Shown: piece by piece, positions 13,654 to 20,832 of the stretch | How the letters are laid out: each line of letters begins with the position of its first letter | How positions within the stretch are numbered: position 1 is the first letter of the stretch | Source of the DNA: a virus | Reading direction: 5' to 3' (one strand) | DNA length: 25,586 nucleotides | Virus record (IMG/VR): IMGVR_UViG_3300022198_005158 | Span: 1-25,586 of that record | Translations under genes and position numbers: made by a program | Notes under the pieces: model-generated | The model's database searches: none | What the model saw: the letters and a program-made list of their open reading frames with translations, nothing else | Told to the model about the DNA's origin: nothing

Positions 13654-16402
13654 CGAGCCTCCGCCACTTGGTGATGAACGCATAGCGAATGTTGTTGAAG
13701 AACTTGGCTCGGATCATCAGGTGCGACCCCGTCGGCACCCGCTCCAACAACTCCCTGCCGAAACGCTCGAAGTCGTACCGGCCAATGCGACCGCCGATCG
13801 TCCCAGAGTCGTCCCGCAACCGCACGTCCACGAATTCCAGTGGTCCGGTGCCGACCTTGCCTCCGCGCTTCTTGACGTTGACCTCTTCGTTGTAGTTGCG
13901 AGCGTTCTTGTAGATCAACTCGCCGAGGAACACGCGCTCTTCGTTGTGGCGGATGTTTTCCAGATCCTTGATCTCGACAACGTCGCTGGCGATTCCGTGC
14001 GTGGACGGATCCTCGTACAAGTGCAGGTAGTGGCGACGGAACGGAAAGATGTCGGCGAAAATGTTCTCAGCCTTGTCGATGTCTTCGCGCTGCTTGTCGG
14101 TGAGCGTGCCGGAGTTGCGTGCTTCGATCAGCTTGGCGGCTTTGCTTTCGCCGATGCCTTTCAACGCCATGAACCCGCCGTAAAGCATTCCGTCCTTCGC
14201 CGACCAATTCATCTCTGACTTGTGCAGGTCGAACGGCACGTACTCGATGCCTTCACGAACCATCTCGCGCAGCAACTCGACCGCGCTGTCTTCGTCCTTG
14301 GCGTTGCGCAGGTTGGCCGCAGCAAACTCCAGCGGGTGGTGCGCCTTGAGATACGCTGTCCAGTAGCTGATCACAGCATAGCTGAACGTGTGCGCTTTGT
14401 TCATCTGCCAAGCACCCATCGCGTTGATGGTTTCCCAAGTGGCGCGTGCTTCGGGTTCGCCGATGCCTTGGCTCGCCGCTCCGTCCTTGAACTTGGTCCA
14501 GTAGGTGTCGAAGAACTCCTTGCCCATGCGCTTGGACATCGCCTTGCGGATGGTGGATGTTTCCTTCCAGTCGAACTTGCCGATCTCGCGCACGATGGCG
14601 AGCGTTTGCTCTTGATAGACAGGCAGTCCGTAGGTCTCCTTCATGTGCTCTTCCACCAGCGGGTGGATGGGCGTGTAGGCTTCGCCTTTCTTGCGACGAA
14701 CGTACTTTTCAGTCACGCCACCGCCGAAAGGTCCAGGACGCGCCAGAGCCGTAACCGCGTCGATCTCGACAATGGTCTTGAAGTCGATGTCGCGGCTGAT
14801 GGCTCGCAGAGCGTTGCCTTCAAACTGGAAGATGCCGCAAAGCCGACCTGCGTTGAACACGTCGTAGGTCTTCTCGTCATCGAACGGCAAGCTGTACCAG
14901 TCGATGCCCAAGCCGCTGTCTTCAAGCACGCCGAGCGTTCGCAGACCGAGCACGTCAATCTTGAGCAACCCCAGCTGTTCAGCCGCGCCTTTTTCGATGT
15001 GGGCGATGCCGTCGGCGTCCACGGTTGCGTAGTTGGTGATCTCTTCGTTACAAACCAGCAGCCCTGCGGCGTGCACACCGGTGTGGGACGCGTGACCTTC
15101 CAAGAGCATGGCGGCTTTGGCTTGTGGGTATTGCTTGATGAACTCTTGTCCAGGAGTGGTTTCGTTGAACGTGTCTTCCAAGCAGTTGTTGGCGCGTGAG
15201 TCGGCGGACGACCGCTCGATCATTGCAACCTTCACCGCACCGGTCGCCTGCGCAGGGATGTTCAACGCCTTGCACACCTGAATGAGCGCAGACTTGGGGC
15301 GGAACTGACCGATGGTGCCGATGTGGGCGACGTTGGTCGCGCCGTACTTGTCGGCCATGTATTCGAAGACCATGTGACGCTTGGAGTCAGGGAAGTCCAA
15401 GTCGATGTCGGGCAGGTCGGTGCGGCTCACGTCGATGAAACGCTCAAAGTACAGCTTGGGCGGGATCGGGTCGATCTCGGTGATGCGGGTCAGGTAACAA
15501 ACCAACGAACCAGCCGCTGAACCGCGCGATGGACCAACAAGCATGTGTTGCTTGGCGTAGTGCACCATGTCAGCGACGATCAAGAAGTACGACTCAAAGT
15601 CCTTGGACCGGATCAAGTCCAGTTCGTACAGCATGCGCTCTTCATACTCTTGCGTCCAGCGGTCTTCCATCTTGCGGAACTTGATGCCTGCGCGGCACAG
15701 TTCTTCAAGGTTGCCTGCGGTGCGCACCATTGGTGCTTGCGGCAGCTTCAACTCAGCGCATTCAGCAGCAATCTCGGCAGCTGTATCTTGATGGTCGAGC
15801 GTGTCCAGGATCCACTGCGGCGTGGTCTTGGCACCCGCCTTGGACGCCAACTCGAACACAGCGTCGTCCTCTGGGTAGGCGTAGGCGTTGTCGCCGGTGC
15901 TCACGACGCGCAACCCGTGCTGTTCAGCGATGCGCTGCTTGCGGACGTTCAGGATGCGGCTCGACGGGTTGAGGTCGACGATCGCGCCGATCTCCTTGAG
16001 GAACTCACCGTCAACGATCTCGCCAGCGAACTTCAGAATGTTGTCCGACATGTTGAGGACGTCGTTGCGGTACAGGCGCGGCAACGCACCCGTACGCGTA
16101 GGGATGGTCTGCTGGTGGCTTTTGCTGGTGGCCCTATACAACTCCCCAAGACCGTCCTTGTTCTTGGCTAGAAACCACATCCTGTGGGCCAGTTCTTCGT
16201 CCGAAACGACGCACTCAACGCCAAGCATCGGTTGGATGCCTGCAGCCTTGCATTTCTTGAACCAAGTGACGTGTCCCCACGTTGATCTGTCCACGATCGC
16301 CGCAGCTGTGCAGCCGGTTTCTTTCAGCCGCTGGATGACGCGGTCGATCGGAGCGAACGTGTCGCCGAAAGAATATTCAGTCTTGATTTTTAGATGGATC
16401 AT
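13646..16402 (-). CDS. dnaE: DNA polymerase III alpha-subunit-like (family C) replicative polymerase
   Basis: A 918-aa family C polymerase, about 240 aa shorter than E. coli DnaE. An N-terminal PHP domain is present, but its metal-binding first motif is lost (HLKIKTEYS: Lys5 and Lys7 stand where active PHP domains have His). The palm is intact: GPSRGSAAGS (290-299), PDIDLDF with Asp332 and Asp334, and KIDVLGLRTL with Asp483. After the fingers (NKAHTFSYAVISYW) a helix-hairpin-helix and an OB-fold segment (FVDVRLRDDSGTIGGRIG) end the protein. The tau-binding C-terminal domain is absent. Start chosen at 16402: GGAGGA lies eight bases upstream, against none for 16432. It overlaps the DnaQ-like exonuclease gene by 26 bp. 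Confidence 0.93.
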   Translation of the reverse strand: MIHLKIKTEYSFGDTFAPIDRVIQRLKETGCTAAAIVDRSTWGHVTWFKKCKAAGIQPMLGVECVVSDEELAHRMWFLAKNKDGLGELYRATSKSHQQTIPTRTGALPRLYRNDVLNMSDNILKFAGEIVDGEFLKEIGAIVDLNPSSRILNVRKQRIAEQHGLRVVSTGDNAYAYPEDDAVFELASKAGAKTTPQWILDTLDHQDTAAEIAAECAELKLPQAPMVRTAGNLEELCRAGIKFRKMEDRWTQEYEERMLYELDLIRSKDFESYFLIVADMVHYAKQHMLVGPSRGSAAGSLVCYLTRITEIDPIPPKLYFERFIDVSRTDLPDIDLDFPDSKRHMVFEYMADKYGATNVAHIGTIGQFRPKSALIQVCKALNIPAQATGAVKVAMIERSSADSRANNCLEDTFNETTPGQEFIKQYPQAKAAMLLEGHASHTGVHAAGLLVCNEEITNYATVDADGIAHIEKGAAEQLGLLKIDVLGLRTLGVLEDSGLGIDWYSLPFDDEKTYDVFNAGRLCGIFQFEGNALRAISRDIDFKTIVEIDAVTALARPGPFGGGVTEKYVRRKKGEAYTPIHPLVEEHMKETYGLPVYQEQTLAIVREIGKFDWKETSTIRKAMSKRMGKEFFDTYWTKFKDGAASQGIGEPEARATWETINAMGAWQMNKAHTFSYAVISYWTAYLKAHHPLEFAAANLRNAKDEDSAVELLREMVREGIEYVPFDLHKSEMNWSAKDGMLYGGFMALKGIGESKAAKLIEARNSGTLTDKQREDIDKAENIFADIFPFRRHYLHLYEDPSTHGIASDVVEIKDLENIRHNEERVFLGELIYKNARNYNEEVNVKKRGGKVGTGPLEFVDVRLRDDSGTIGGRIGRYDFERFGRELLERVPTGSHLMIRAKFFNNIRYAFITKWRRLDG

Positions 16403-16955
16403 CGGCTTTGTCCTCCTCAAACAAAAGTTCAAGGAACCCGTCCTTGGCGATGCATTCGTGCAACGCCTTCACGTCGTCCAACGCTCGGTGCGTTTGTGCC
16501 AGTGGGAACCCCATGATCCGCTCGTACAACTCCAACAGCTTGGGACGCTTGCCGAATTGCGAGTGATATTCTTGGACCGTGCAGACAACCTGCTCTGGCC
16601 ACGGGAAGTCCGTGCACTCAACTCGCTCCAAGTCCAACTCCAGCATCTTCTTGTCGAACGGCGCGTTGTGCGCGATCAACACTTGCGTGTCGGTGAAGAA
16701 CTCCTTGAGGTGCGGCAGGAAGTCTGTGAAGGTCGGCTTGTCTGCCAGCATTTCGTTGGTGATGCCGGTGATCTTGGTGATCTCCTCAGTGATTTCAACC
16801 TCTGGATTCAGCATCTGGTTCAACTCGCGCACCACGCCGTCTTTGTTGACGACCACAGCCCCTAGTTCGATGATGCGCGGTTGCTTGTCGAGCGGCGCGG
16901 TCTTCGGCAGAGGCAAGCCAGTTGTCTCTGTGTCAAATATTACGATGTTGGTCAT
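16377..16955 (-). CDS. dnaQ: DnaQ-like 3'-5' proofreading exonuclease (DEDDh)
   Basis: A 192-aa DEDDh exonuclease. Motif I is IVIFDTETTG with Asp8 and Glu10, motif II IAHNAPFD with Asp101, and motif III HRALDDVKAL with His156 and Asp161; all five catalytic residues are present. It lies immediately upstream of, and overlaps, the family C polymerase gene, so it very likely acts as the epsilon-like proofreading subunit of the phage polymerase. That fits the polymerase's disabled PHP domain. Start at 16955: GAGGAG is five bases upstream, whereas extension to 16991 adds a 12-residue basic stretch that overlaps the previous gene. The ATG overlaps the previous stop (ATGA). Confidence 0.93.
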   Translation of the reverse strand: MTNIVIFDTETTGLPLPKTAPLDKQPRIIELGAVVVNKDGVVRELNQMLNPEVEITEEITKITGITNEMLADKPTFTDFLPHLKEFFTDTQVLIAHNAPFDKKMLELDLERVECTDFPWPEQVVCTVQEYHSQFGKRPKLLELYERIMGFPLAQTHRALDDVKALHECIAKDGFLELLFEEDKADDPSKNQD

Positions 16956-17164
16956 TTTGACTCCTCTTTCTTTTGCGCGTCCTTCAGCCACCTGTAAATG
17001 GACCTCGACGACACTTTACATTCTGCGGCAGCCAAAACTACACTTGTGGCTTTCGCTCGATACAAGGCCTCCACTCGCACTTCGTCGCTGTAGCCGTAAT
17101 CAGGGTGATATCCCAGACTCATGATCTGATTGCTCCCACTGGTTTGTTTTGCCGTTGAGATCAT
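16952..17164 (-). CDS. Small helix-turn-helix protein (70 aa)
   Basis: The C-terminal half SVVLAAAECKVSSRSIYRWL forms a homeodomain-like helix-turn-helix, as in transposase N-termini and small phage regulators, with a basic tail (KDAQKKEESK). The N-terminal ~20 residues are polar and unstructured-looking. It may bind DNA as a regulator or as an accessory to the neighbouring polymerase genes. No catalytic domain is attached. AGGT stands shortly before the ATG; the TGA overlaps the exonuclease start, so it is co-translated with dnaQ and dnaE. No remnant of an insertion sequence is visible nearby, so I do not treat it as a transposase fragment. Confidence 0.7.
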   Translation of the reverse strand: MISTAKQTSGSNQIMSLGYHPDYGYSDEVRVEALYRAKATSVVLAAAECKVSSRSIYRWLKDAQKKEESK

Positions 17165-17169
17165 TTGAC

Positions 17170-17646
17170 CTATTCCTGTGCCTGATCGATGCGCACGATG
17201 AACTTCAGGTCTACCCCAAGAACTTGCTTGGTGTCGAAGATCACGTAGTTGTACTTGCGCTTGCCAGCGATGACGGGGTTGGTGTGCGAGTCGGTGAACA
17301 CCTCCTGCGCCACAGCATATCCGCGCTCATGGAAGAACTTGCGCCACTCGACCAACTCCTCCGCCGTGCAATGCATGCCGAGGTGGCTGACCGTGTTGCG
17401 ACCGCGCATCAAAGAGTCAACCCAGTTCTCACCATCGGTGTAGTCAAGAACCTCGAACTCTTTGCCGCCGAACAGTTCATAGTTGAAACTGAGGTCGGCT
17501 TCATTGGTGCCTGTCTTGCCGAAAACTTTGCCGGTGGCGACAACATGGTCGTTGTGCCATTCGACCGCACCCATCTCTGAGAGAAGTACTTTGGCGCGGA
17601 TAGGGTCTGCGGGTGCGATGGCGATTTGTTCAATGACGAATTTCAT
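17170..17646 (-). CDS. Glyoxalase/VOC-fold-like protein
   Basis: A 158-aa protein whose two halves look like the paired beta-alpha-beta-beta-beta modules of the vicinal-oxygen-chelate superfamily. The first contains KFVIEQIAIAPADPIRAKVL and ELFGGKEFEVLDYTDGENW; the second begins NTVSHLGMHCTAEELVEWRK and ends YNYVIFDTKQVLGVDLKFIV. VOC proteins bind a metal and act as lyases, dioxygenases or resistance proteins; no substrate is evident. His residues in SHLGMHC and Glu residues could be ligands, but I cannot confirm the metal site. Start at 17646 because GGAG lies seven bases upstream. It is co-transcribed directly after the short-chain dehydrogenase, suggesting a shared small-molecule pathway. 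Confidence 0.55.
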   Translation of the reverse strand: MKFVIEQIAIAPADPIRAKVLLSEMGAVEWHNDHVVATGKVFGKTGTNEADLSFNYELFGGKEFEVLDYTDGENWVDSLMRGRNTVSHLGMHCTAEELVEWRKFFHERGYAVAQEVFTDSHTNPVIAGKRKYNYVIFDTKQVLGVDLKFIVRIDQAQE

Positions 17647-17648
17647 GG

Positions 17649-18317
17649 TTAGGCTCCATAGGGAAGAATGCAACCGGTGAGGTGCTTGTGGTGGTTCTTG
17701 TCTTGCAACAAGAAGGCGATGAACTCAGCAACGCGCTCTGGGGGAGTTTCCTCGCCGCAAAGCAAACCGTTCAGTTGGTATTGCTGGGCGTACTCTTTGG
17801 TCCAGCCGCGAGTCTTGACGACCTGATTGTCGATCGCATCGCTCATGCCTGTTCCTTTGAGTTTGTTGGGCGCGATGCCGAACACGGTGATGCCGTGCTT
17901 CTTGGTCAACTCACGCGCCAGTTGCAACGTCATGATGTGCGCCGCGCCTTTGGAGGCGTTGTATGCCAGCGAACACGTCATCGGCATGTGCGCCGCGTTG
18001 CTCACGATGTTTAGGACGGTGCCTTTGCTTTCGATCAGCAGCGGCAGGTACGCTTGGGTCATCTTGAAGATGCCCTTGGCGTTGACGTTCATGACTTCGT
18101 CCCACTGATCTTCGGTGAAGTTTTCCAACCAATCGATCAGGTTGACGCCTGCACAGTTGATCAGCACGTCCAGCTTTTCGCAAGCGATTCTCGGCTTCAG
18201 GATGTCGTCGCCGGAGTTGCGGTCGTAGGCGATCACTTCGTGGTTGTCTTTTTCCAACGCTTTGTAGATGGCAAGACCAAGACCCTTGGCTGCGCCGGTT
18301 ACGAGAATGGTGCTCAT
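17649..18317 (-). CDS. Short-chain dehydrogenase/reductase (SDR)
   Basis: A 222-aa classical SDR with every core motif: nucleotide-binding TGAAKGLG (7-14), NCAG (54-57), NVNAKG (77-82) and catalytic Ser106, Tyr119 and Lys123 in SLAYNASKGA. It should be an NAD(P)-dependent oxidoreductase; the substrate is unknown. The protein is somewhat shorter than the usual ~250 aa. Start at 18317 with AGGAG eight bases upstream; the in-frame extension to 18452 is basic, lacks SDR features and overlaps the neighbouring gene. It overlaps that gene by ATGA and is followed two bases after its stop by the VOC-like gene. Such an enzyme inside a replication operon is unusual. Confidence 0.9.
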   Translation of the reverse strand: MSTILVTGAAKGLGLAIYKALEKDNHEVIAYDRNSGDDILKPRIACEKLDVLINCAGVNLIDWLENFTEDQWDEVMNVNAKGIFKMTQAYLPLLIESKGTVLNIVSNAAHMPMTCSLAYNASKGAAHIMTLQLARELTKKHGITVFGIAPNKLKGTGMSDAIDNQVVKTRGWTKEYAQQYQLNGLLCGEETPPERVAEFIAFLLQDKNHHKHLTGCILPYGA

Positions 18318-18607
18318 TGCTTCTGCTCCTTTTCGATTAGGGATTGAACCATGGCTGCGTAAACTGCGCAGTCGTGAATGCTGTCGACGTGGGTTAGGTT
18401 GCTGTTGGCGAAGCGTGTCAGCTTCACGATCATCAACTCGAAAAGGTGCCACGTGTTGAAGTCTTCCTGCGTCTTCAACTCGACGCCTTCAGGGAACAAC
18501 GCGACCATCACGTCGCCGACACGCTTGTAGTTGTCGCCATAGACCTTGTTGCGTTCGCGGAAGGTCTCGGCCATTTCCGCGAGGATGTCTGCTGCGTTCT
18601 TTTTCAT
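18314..18607 (-). CDS. DUF1599/DUF6378-like helical phage protein (97 aa)
   Basis: The sequence has ETFRERNKVYGDNYKRVGDV near residues 13-32, then LFELMIVKLTRFANS and HVDSIHDCAVYAAMV. This E-R-N-x-x-YGD ... K-x-x-R ... D-x-x-x-D-x-x-x-YA layout is that of small all-helical phage proteins grouped as DUF1599 or DUF6378; the former is known as a nucleotide-modification-associated domain. The activity is not established. It lies between the HAD phosphatase and SDR genes with ATGA overlaps on both sides. Start at 18607, with AAGGA seven bases upstream; the longer frame to 18721 is the shadow of the HAD gene. Family assignment is by pattern only. Confidence 0.6.
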   Translation of the reverse strand: MKKNAADILAEMAETFRERNKVYGDNYKRVGDVMVALFPEGVELKTQEDFNTWHLFELMIVKLTRFANSNLTHVDSIHDCAVYAAMVQSLIEKEQKQ

Positions 18608-19083
18608 CTGATCTTCCTTGGGTTGGTATAGGCGCACACGTTGTGGATGCAGGTGTGGTAGCCCTTGATGTTGTGATCGCGGTACATCTGCACCACGTCC
18701 TGCCGGTCGTCGTACGCGCAAAGCACATCGGTCGGATCGGCGTCCATCAGCTTGAAGAACTTGCGCAGCTGGCGCTGTTTCAAGTCAATCGATTGCGAAT
18801 GGTCGTCGGTCGGGCGCATGAGCAACGCGGCGCAATCGATGCCATTGCGTTCGAGCCACTCTTGCGTGATCGCTGCGTAAAACTCTGGGCGAGCCGTGAA
18901 CACGACGATCTCAGTGCCTTCCGGCAGCTTGCGCACGAGGTCTTGGTTGCCGAAAGCGTCGAACCCTGCCAACAAGTGGTACCGGTGGTAACGCTCGAAG
19001 GGATGGTCTTTGGACCAGTCGATTTCATTAATGCGCCAGCCGTCATCGCTGATGGTGTTGTCTAGATCGAAGATGGCGTACAC
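18604..19083 (-). CDS. HAD-family phosphatase, polynucleotide-kinase 3'-phosphatase-like
   Basis: A 159-aa HAD phosphatase: motif I IFDLDNT with Asp6 and Asp8, motif II FTARPE with Thr63, motif III lysine (DLKQRQL, Lys102), and motif IV AYDDRQDVVQMYRDHNI with Asp125/Asp126. The MRPTDDHSQSIDLKQ stretch before motif III is like the phosphatase half of T4 polynucleotide kinase-phosphatase and related stand-alone phage enzymes, which remove 3'-phosphates from nucleic acid ends or nucleotides. No kinase domain is attached. The start is GTG (19081-19083), with GGAG nine bases upstream and the previous TAA two bases away. Next to a DNA-glycosylase gene, end-processing in repair is a reasonable role. 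Confidence 0.8.
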   Translation of the reverse strand: MYAIFDLDNTISDDGWRINEIDWSKDHPFERYHRYHLLAGFDAFGNQDLVRKLPEGTEIVVFTARPEFYAAITQEWLERNGIDCAALLMRPTDDHSQSIDLKQRQLRKFFKLMDADPTDVLCAYDDRQDVVQMYRDHNIKGYHTCIHNVCAYTNPRKIR

Positions 19084-19085
19084 GG

Positions 19086-19448
19086 TTATTTGCTCCTCTC
19101 TGCGATGCGAGCGCGGTTGGCAGAGATTGCTTCACCGTCGGGGATCCAATGGCACCACCAGTCCTTGGCAAGGATGCCGGTGGGCGGCGGCGTGTCGTAA
19201 CCGACCTTGTAGCCGCGACGCAGCATCTCGCCGCGCAGCTGGTAGAAGCGTTGCGTGCAGAACGTGAGCCGCTTGTAAAAGAACTTCACGTGACCGGTGC
19301 CGAGAGTATACCGCTCTGGGGCGGTGACCTTGCGGTTGGCGTGGTAGGCTTTGGCAGCCAACGTGAACACGCGAGGCAACTCTTTCCATTCAGCCAACAG
19401 GTGTTGGCGCGACAACTCTTGCGGTGGGACGCAGTTGATCCGTGTCAT
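19086..19448 (-). CDS. denV: T4 endonuclease V (DenV)-like pyrimidine-dimer DNA glycosylase/AP lyase
   Basis: The N-terminus MTRINCVPPQELSRQHLLAE followed by WKELPRVF aligns residue for residue with T4 DenV. Kept are Thr2 (the alpha-amino group that attacks the glycosyl bond after Met removal), Arg3, His16, Glu23 (catalytic) and Arg26. LGTGHVKFFYKRLTF matches the LGAGHVTFFYDKL region of T4. The enzyme would excise cis-syn thymine dimers and nick the resulting abasic site, starting repair of UV damage. At 120 aa it is about 18 residues shorter than T4 DenV and lacks the aromatic WYKYYG tail used in dimer recognition. GGGAGG lies seven bases before the ATG. Confidence 0.93.
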   Translation of the reverse strand: MTRINCVPPQELSRQHLLAEWKELPRVFTLAAKAYHANRKVTAPERYTLGTGHVKFFYKRLTFCTQRFYQLRGEMLRRGYKVGYDTPPPTGILAKDWWCHWIPDGEAISANRARIAERSK

Positions 19449-19451
19449 GGC

Positions 19452-20171
19452 TCAACCTCCCTTGCGCATCTTGTCGACGATCTTGAGCAGCTTGCCCTTC
19501 TTGAGCAGGTCACCGCCGTACTCACGTTGCGCGAATTCCTCGATCTCGGCAAAGTAGTCGCGTCCCTCTTGGAACAAGAACTTCTCTGCCCATGGGTGCA
19601 CTTCGAGCACAGCGTCCACCATTGCGTTGACGACCTGCTGGTACTCGCCTTGCGTGCGACCACCGGTGCGGGACTTGGCCAGATCGACGAAGGTTCGCAG
19701 GTTGAACTTGCACACGATGTTGGTGGAGATGTTGGTGGGCAGAACGCCGCGTGCGTCCTCGACCGCGTGACCCATGTCGAGCAGCTTGTTGTAGGTGTGC
19801 TTGATGACGGCGAGGCACTGGTTGACGGCTTCCATGGCGGCGGGATCGGCTTTGATCTTGTCGCTGTGGATGTATTCGAACTCTCCCATGTTCAGCACGC
19901 GCATCGTCTGCTGGGCGTAGGACGCCTGACGGGTGCGAACTTGTTGATGCGTGTACGCTCGGCTCACGCCTTCCACGAGGAACACGTAGTCCACGAACTC
20001 CCAACTGGAGGGAATCGTGTTGGCCATGTATTCCAACTCAGCCATCTTCTCGGTGTGGGACTTGGCGCGGATCTCGTCCAGCAGTCCTGGGGACATTGTC
20101 AGGCGCGTCGCCTTCGTGAACATCAAGAGGTTCTCGGCGTCAGGGGTGTAGCTAATTAAAGTGACTTTCAT
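19452..20171 (-). CDS. thyX: ThyX flavin-dependent thymidylate synthase
   Basis: A 239-aa ThyX. The signature region is QQVRTRQASYAQQTMR (Arg79, Arg81, Ser84, Arg91), the local form of the RHRxxSxxxxSxR motif, with Thr80 in place of the usual His. Later ARGVLPTNISTNIVCKFNLR and RTQGEYQQVVNAMVDA match the dUMP- and FAD-binding C-terminal half. It makes dTMP from dUMP with methylene-tetrahydrofolate and reduced FAD, supplying thymidylate for phage DNA. The start has CGGAGAACTGCA just before the ATG. A GC-rich stem-loop (20197-20219) lies in the leader. It is followed three bases after its stop by the denV gene. Confidence 0.93.
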   Translation of the reverse strand: MKVTLISYTPDAENLLMFTKATRLTMSPGLLDEIRAKSHTEKMAELEYMANTIPSSWEFVDYVFLVEGVSRAYTHQQVRTRQASYAQQTMRVLNMGEFEYIHSDKIKADPAAMEAVNQCLAVIKHTYNKLLDMGHAVEDARGVLPTNISTNIVCKFNLRTFVDLAKSRTGGRTQGEYQQVVNAMVDAVLEVHPWAEKFLFQEGRDYFAEIEEFAQREYGGDLLKKGKLLKIVDKMRKGG

Positions 20172-20196
20172 TGCAGTTCTCCGTTCTGAGGTTTTT

Positions 20197-20219
20197 GCGA
20201 GGGGTGGTCAGCCCCTCGC
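20197..20219 (-). other. Stem-loop between the 136-aa gene and thyX
   Basis: GCGAGGGG and CCCCTCGC form a perfect 8-bp GC-rich stem around a 7-base loop on either strand. On the minus strand it follows the stop codon of the upstream gene and is followed by AAAAACC, not a U-tract. It therefore probably marks mRNA processing, stabilisation or attenuation just ahead of the thyX ribosome-binding site. Confidence 0.7.
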
Positions 20220-20227
20220 GGTTGGGG

Positions 20228-20638
20228 TTACATCAATACGAATTCATGACCATCGAATTCAGCCTTGCCATCCGCTTTGAGTTTCATGCGGAACTTGATG
20301 TGGGAGCCAATCGGCAGTCCTAGCGCGACGAACGCTGCTCGCACCGACTTGTATTCGGCTTTGCCGTTAACCAGCACACCGTTGCGTTGAGAACGAGCAG
20401 CCTTCACGCCAGCGTCAGACCAGCTGGCCGCTACTGCCGTGCTGCGTGCTTCGTTCTTGGGCTTGGTTTCAACTTGGGTTTCCATAGGTTTCTCCTGAAG
20501 GGATGGGTGTGCAGCACGCGCATTCTTCAGTTGCCGGATGCCTGCTGCACGCGATGAAAACTTCTTGATGCACTTGCCGGTGAGTTGGTTGTACTCGGCA
20601 ACCATCGATGAAGTGGTCATTTGGTTGATGTCAAACAT
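20228..20638 (-). CDS. Phage protein of unknown function (136 aa)
   Basis: I do not recognise the family. Two parts can be seen. The N-terminus MVAEYNQLTGKCIKKFSSRA plus AGIRQLKNARAAH is basic and helical, of a kind common in small phage proteins. After an Ala/Lys/Glu-rich linker comes a compact C-terminal domain: SDAGVKAARSQRNGVLVNGK, SVRAAFVALGLPIGSHIKFR and KADGKAEFDGHEFVLM. That layout looks like a small DNA-binding module followed by a beta-rich domain. The leader GAACGGAGAACTGCTATG is of the recurrent type seen before thyX and the FAD-protein gene. It begins 15 bases after the stop of the 55-aa gene. Confidence 0.75.
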   Translation of the reverse strand: MFDINQMTTSSMVAEYNQLTGKCIKKFSSRAAGIRQLKNARAAHPSLQEKPMETQVETKPKNEARSTAVAASWSDAGVKAARSQRNGVLVNGKAEYKSVRAAFVALGLPIGSHIKFRMKLKADGKAEFDGHEFVLM

Positions 20639-20653
20639 AGCAGTTCTCCGTTC

Positions 20654-20821
20654 TCAGTTAACTCGCGCACGGGTGATCCACCCCTGCTCGTACAACTCGC
20701 CTACGGTCATGTCACCGCATTCGAGCAGCATTGCGAAATGTTCGATTGCCTTTTCTTCGCTGTCGTAGAGCGTGAACTCCGTGCGGTCGTCAAGGTCGAT
20801 GTAGCAGACGTAAACTTCCAT
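20654..20821 (-). CDS. Small acidic phage protein (55 aa)
   Basis: A short acidic protein, MEVYVCYIDLDDRTEFTLYD then EEKAIEHFAMLLECGDMTVG, probably an alpha/beta mini-domain; no known family. I start it at 20821, where GAGGAG lies seven bases upstream; the frame extends to 20950, but those residues are a basic shadow of the next gene. It forms a run of short genes with 11-15 base gaps. Confidence 0.7.
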   Translation of the reverse strand: MEVYVCYIDLDDRTEFTLYDSEEKAIEHFAMLLECGDMTVGELYEQGWITRARVN

Positions 20822-20832
20822 GGCCGCGCTCC

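Noticed and set aside
14222-15199. Long plus-strand open frame (325 codons) opposite the polymerase gene
   Set aside because: It is antisense to a clearly conserved DnaE with intact motifs, has no ribosome-binding site or promoter, and its composition reflects the complementary strand of a codon-biased gene.
16952-17164. Small HTH protein as a transposase fragment of an insertion sequence
   Set aside because: No terminal inverted repeats, target duplications or catalytic DDE part nearby, and the gene is neatly coupled to dnaQ by an ATGA overlap.
17649-18452. Upstream in-frame extension of the SDR gene to 18452
   Set aside because: The extra 45 residues are Arg-rich, lie inside the DUF1599/6378-like gene and precede the canonical SDR N-terminus; AGGAG supports the start at 18317.
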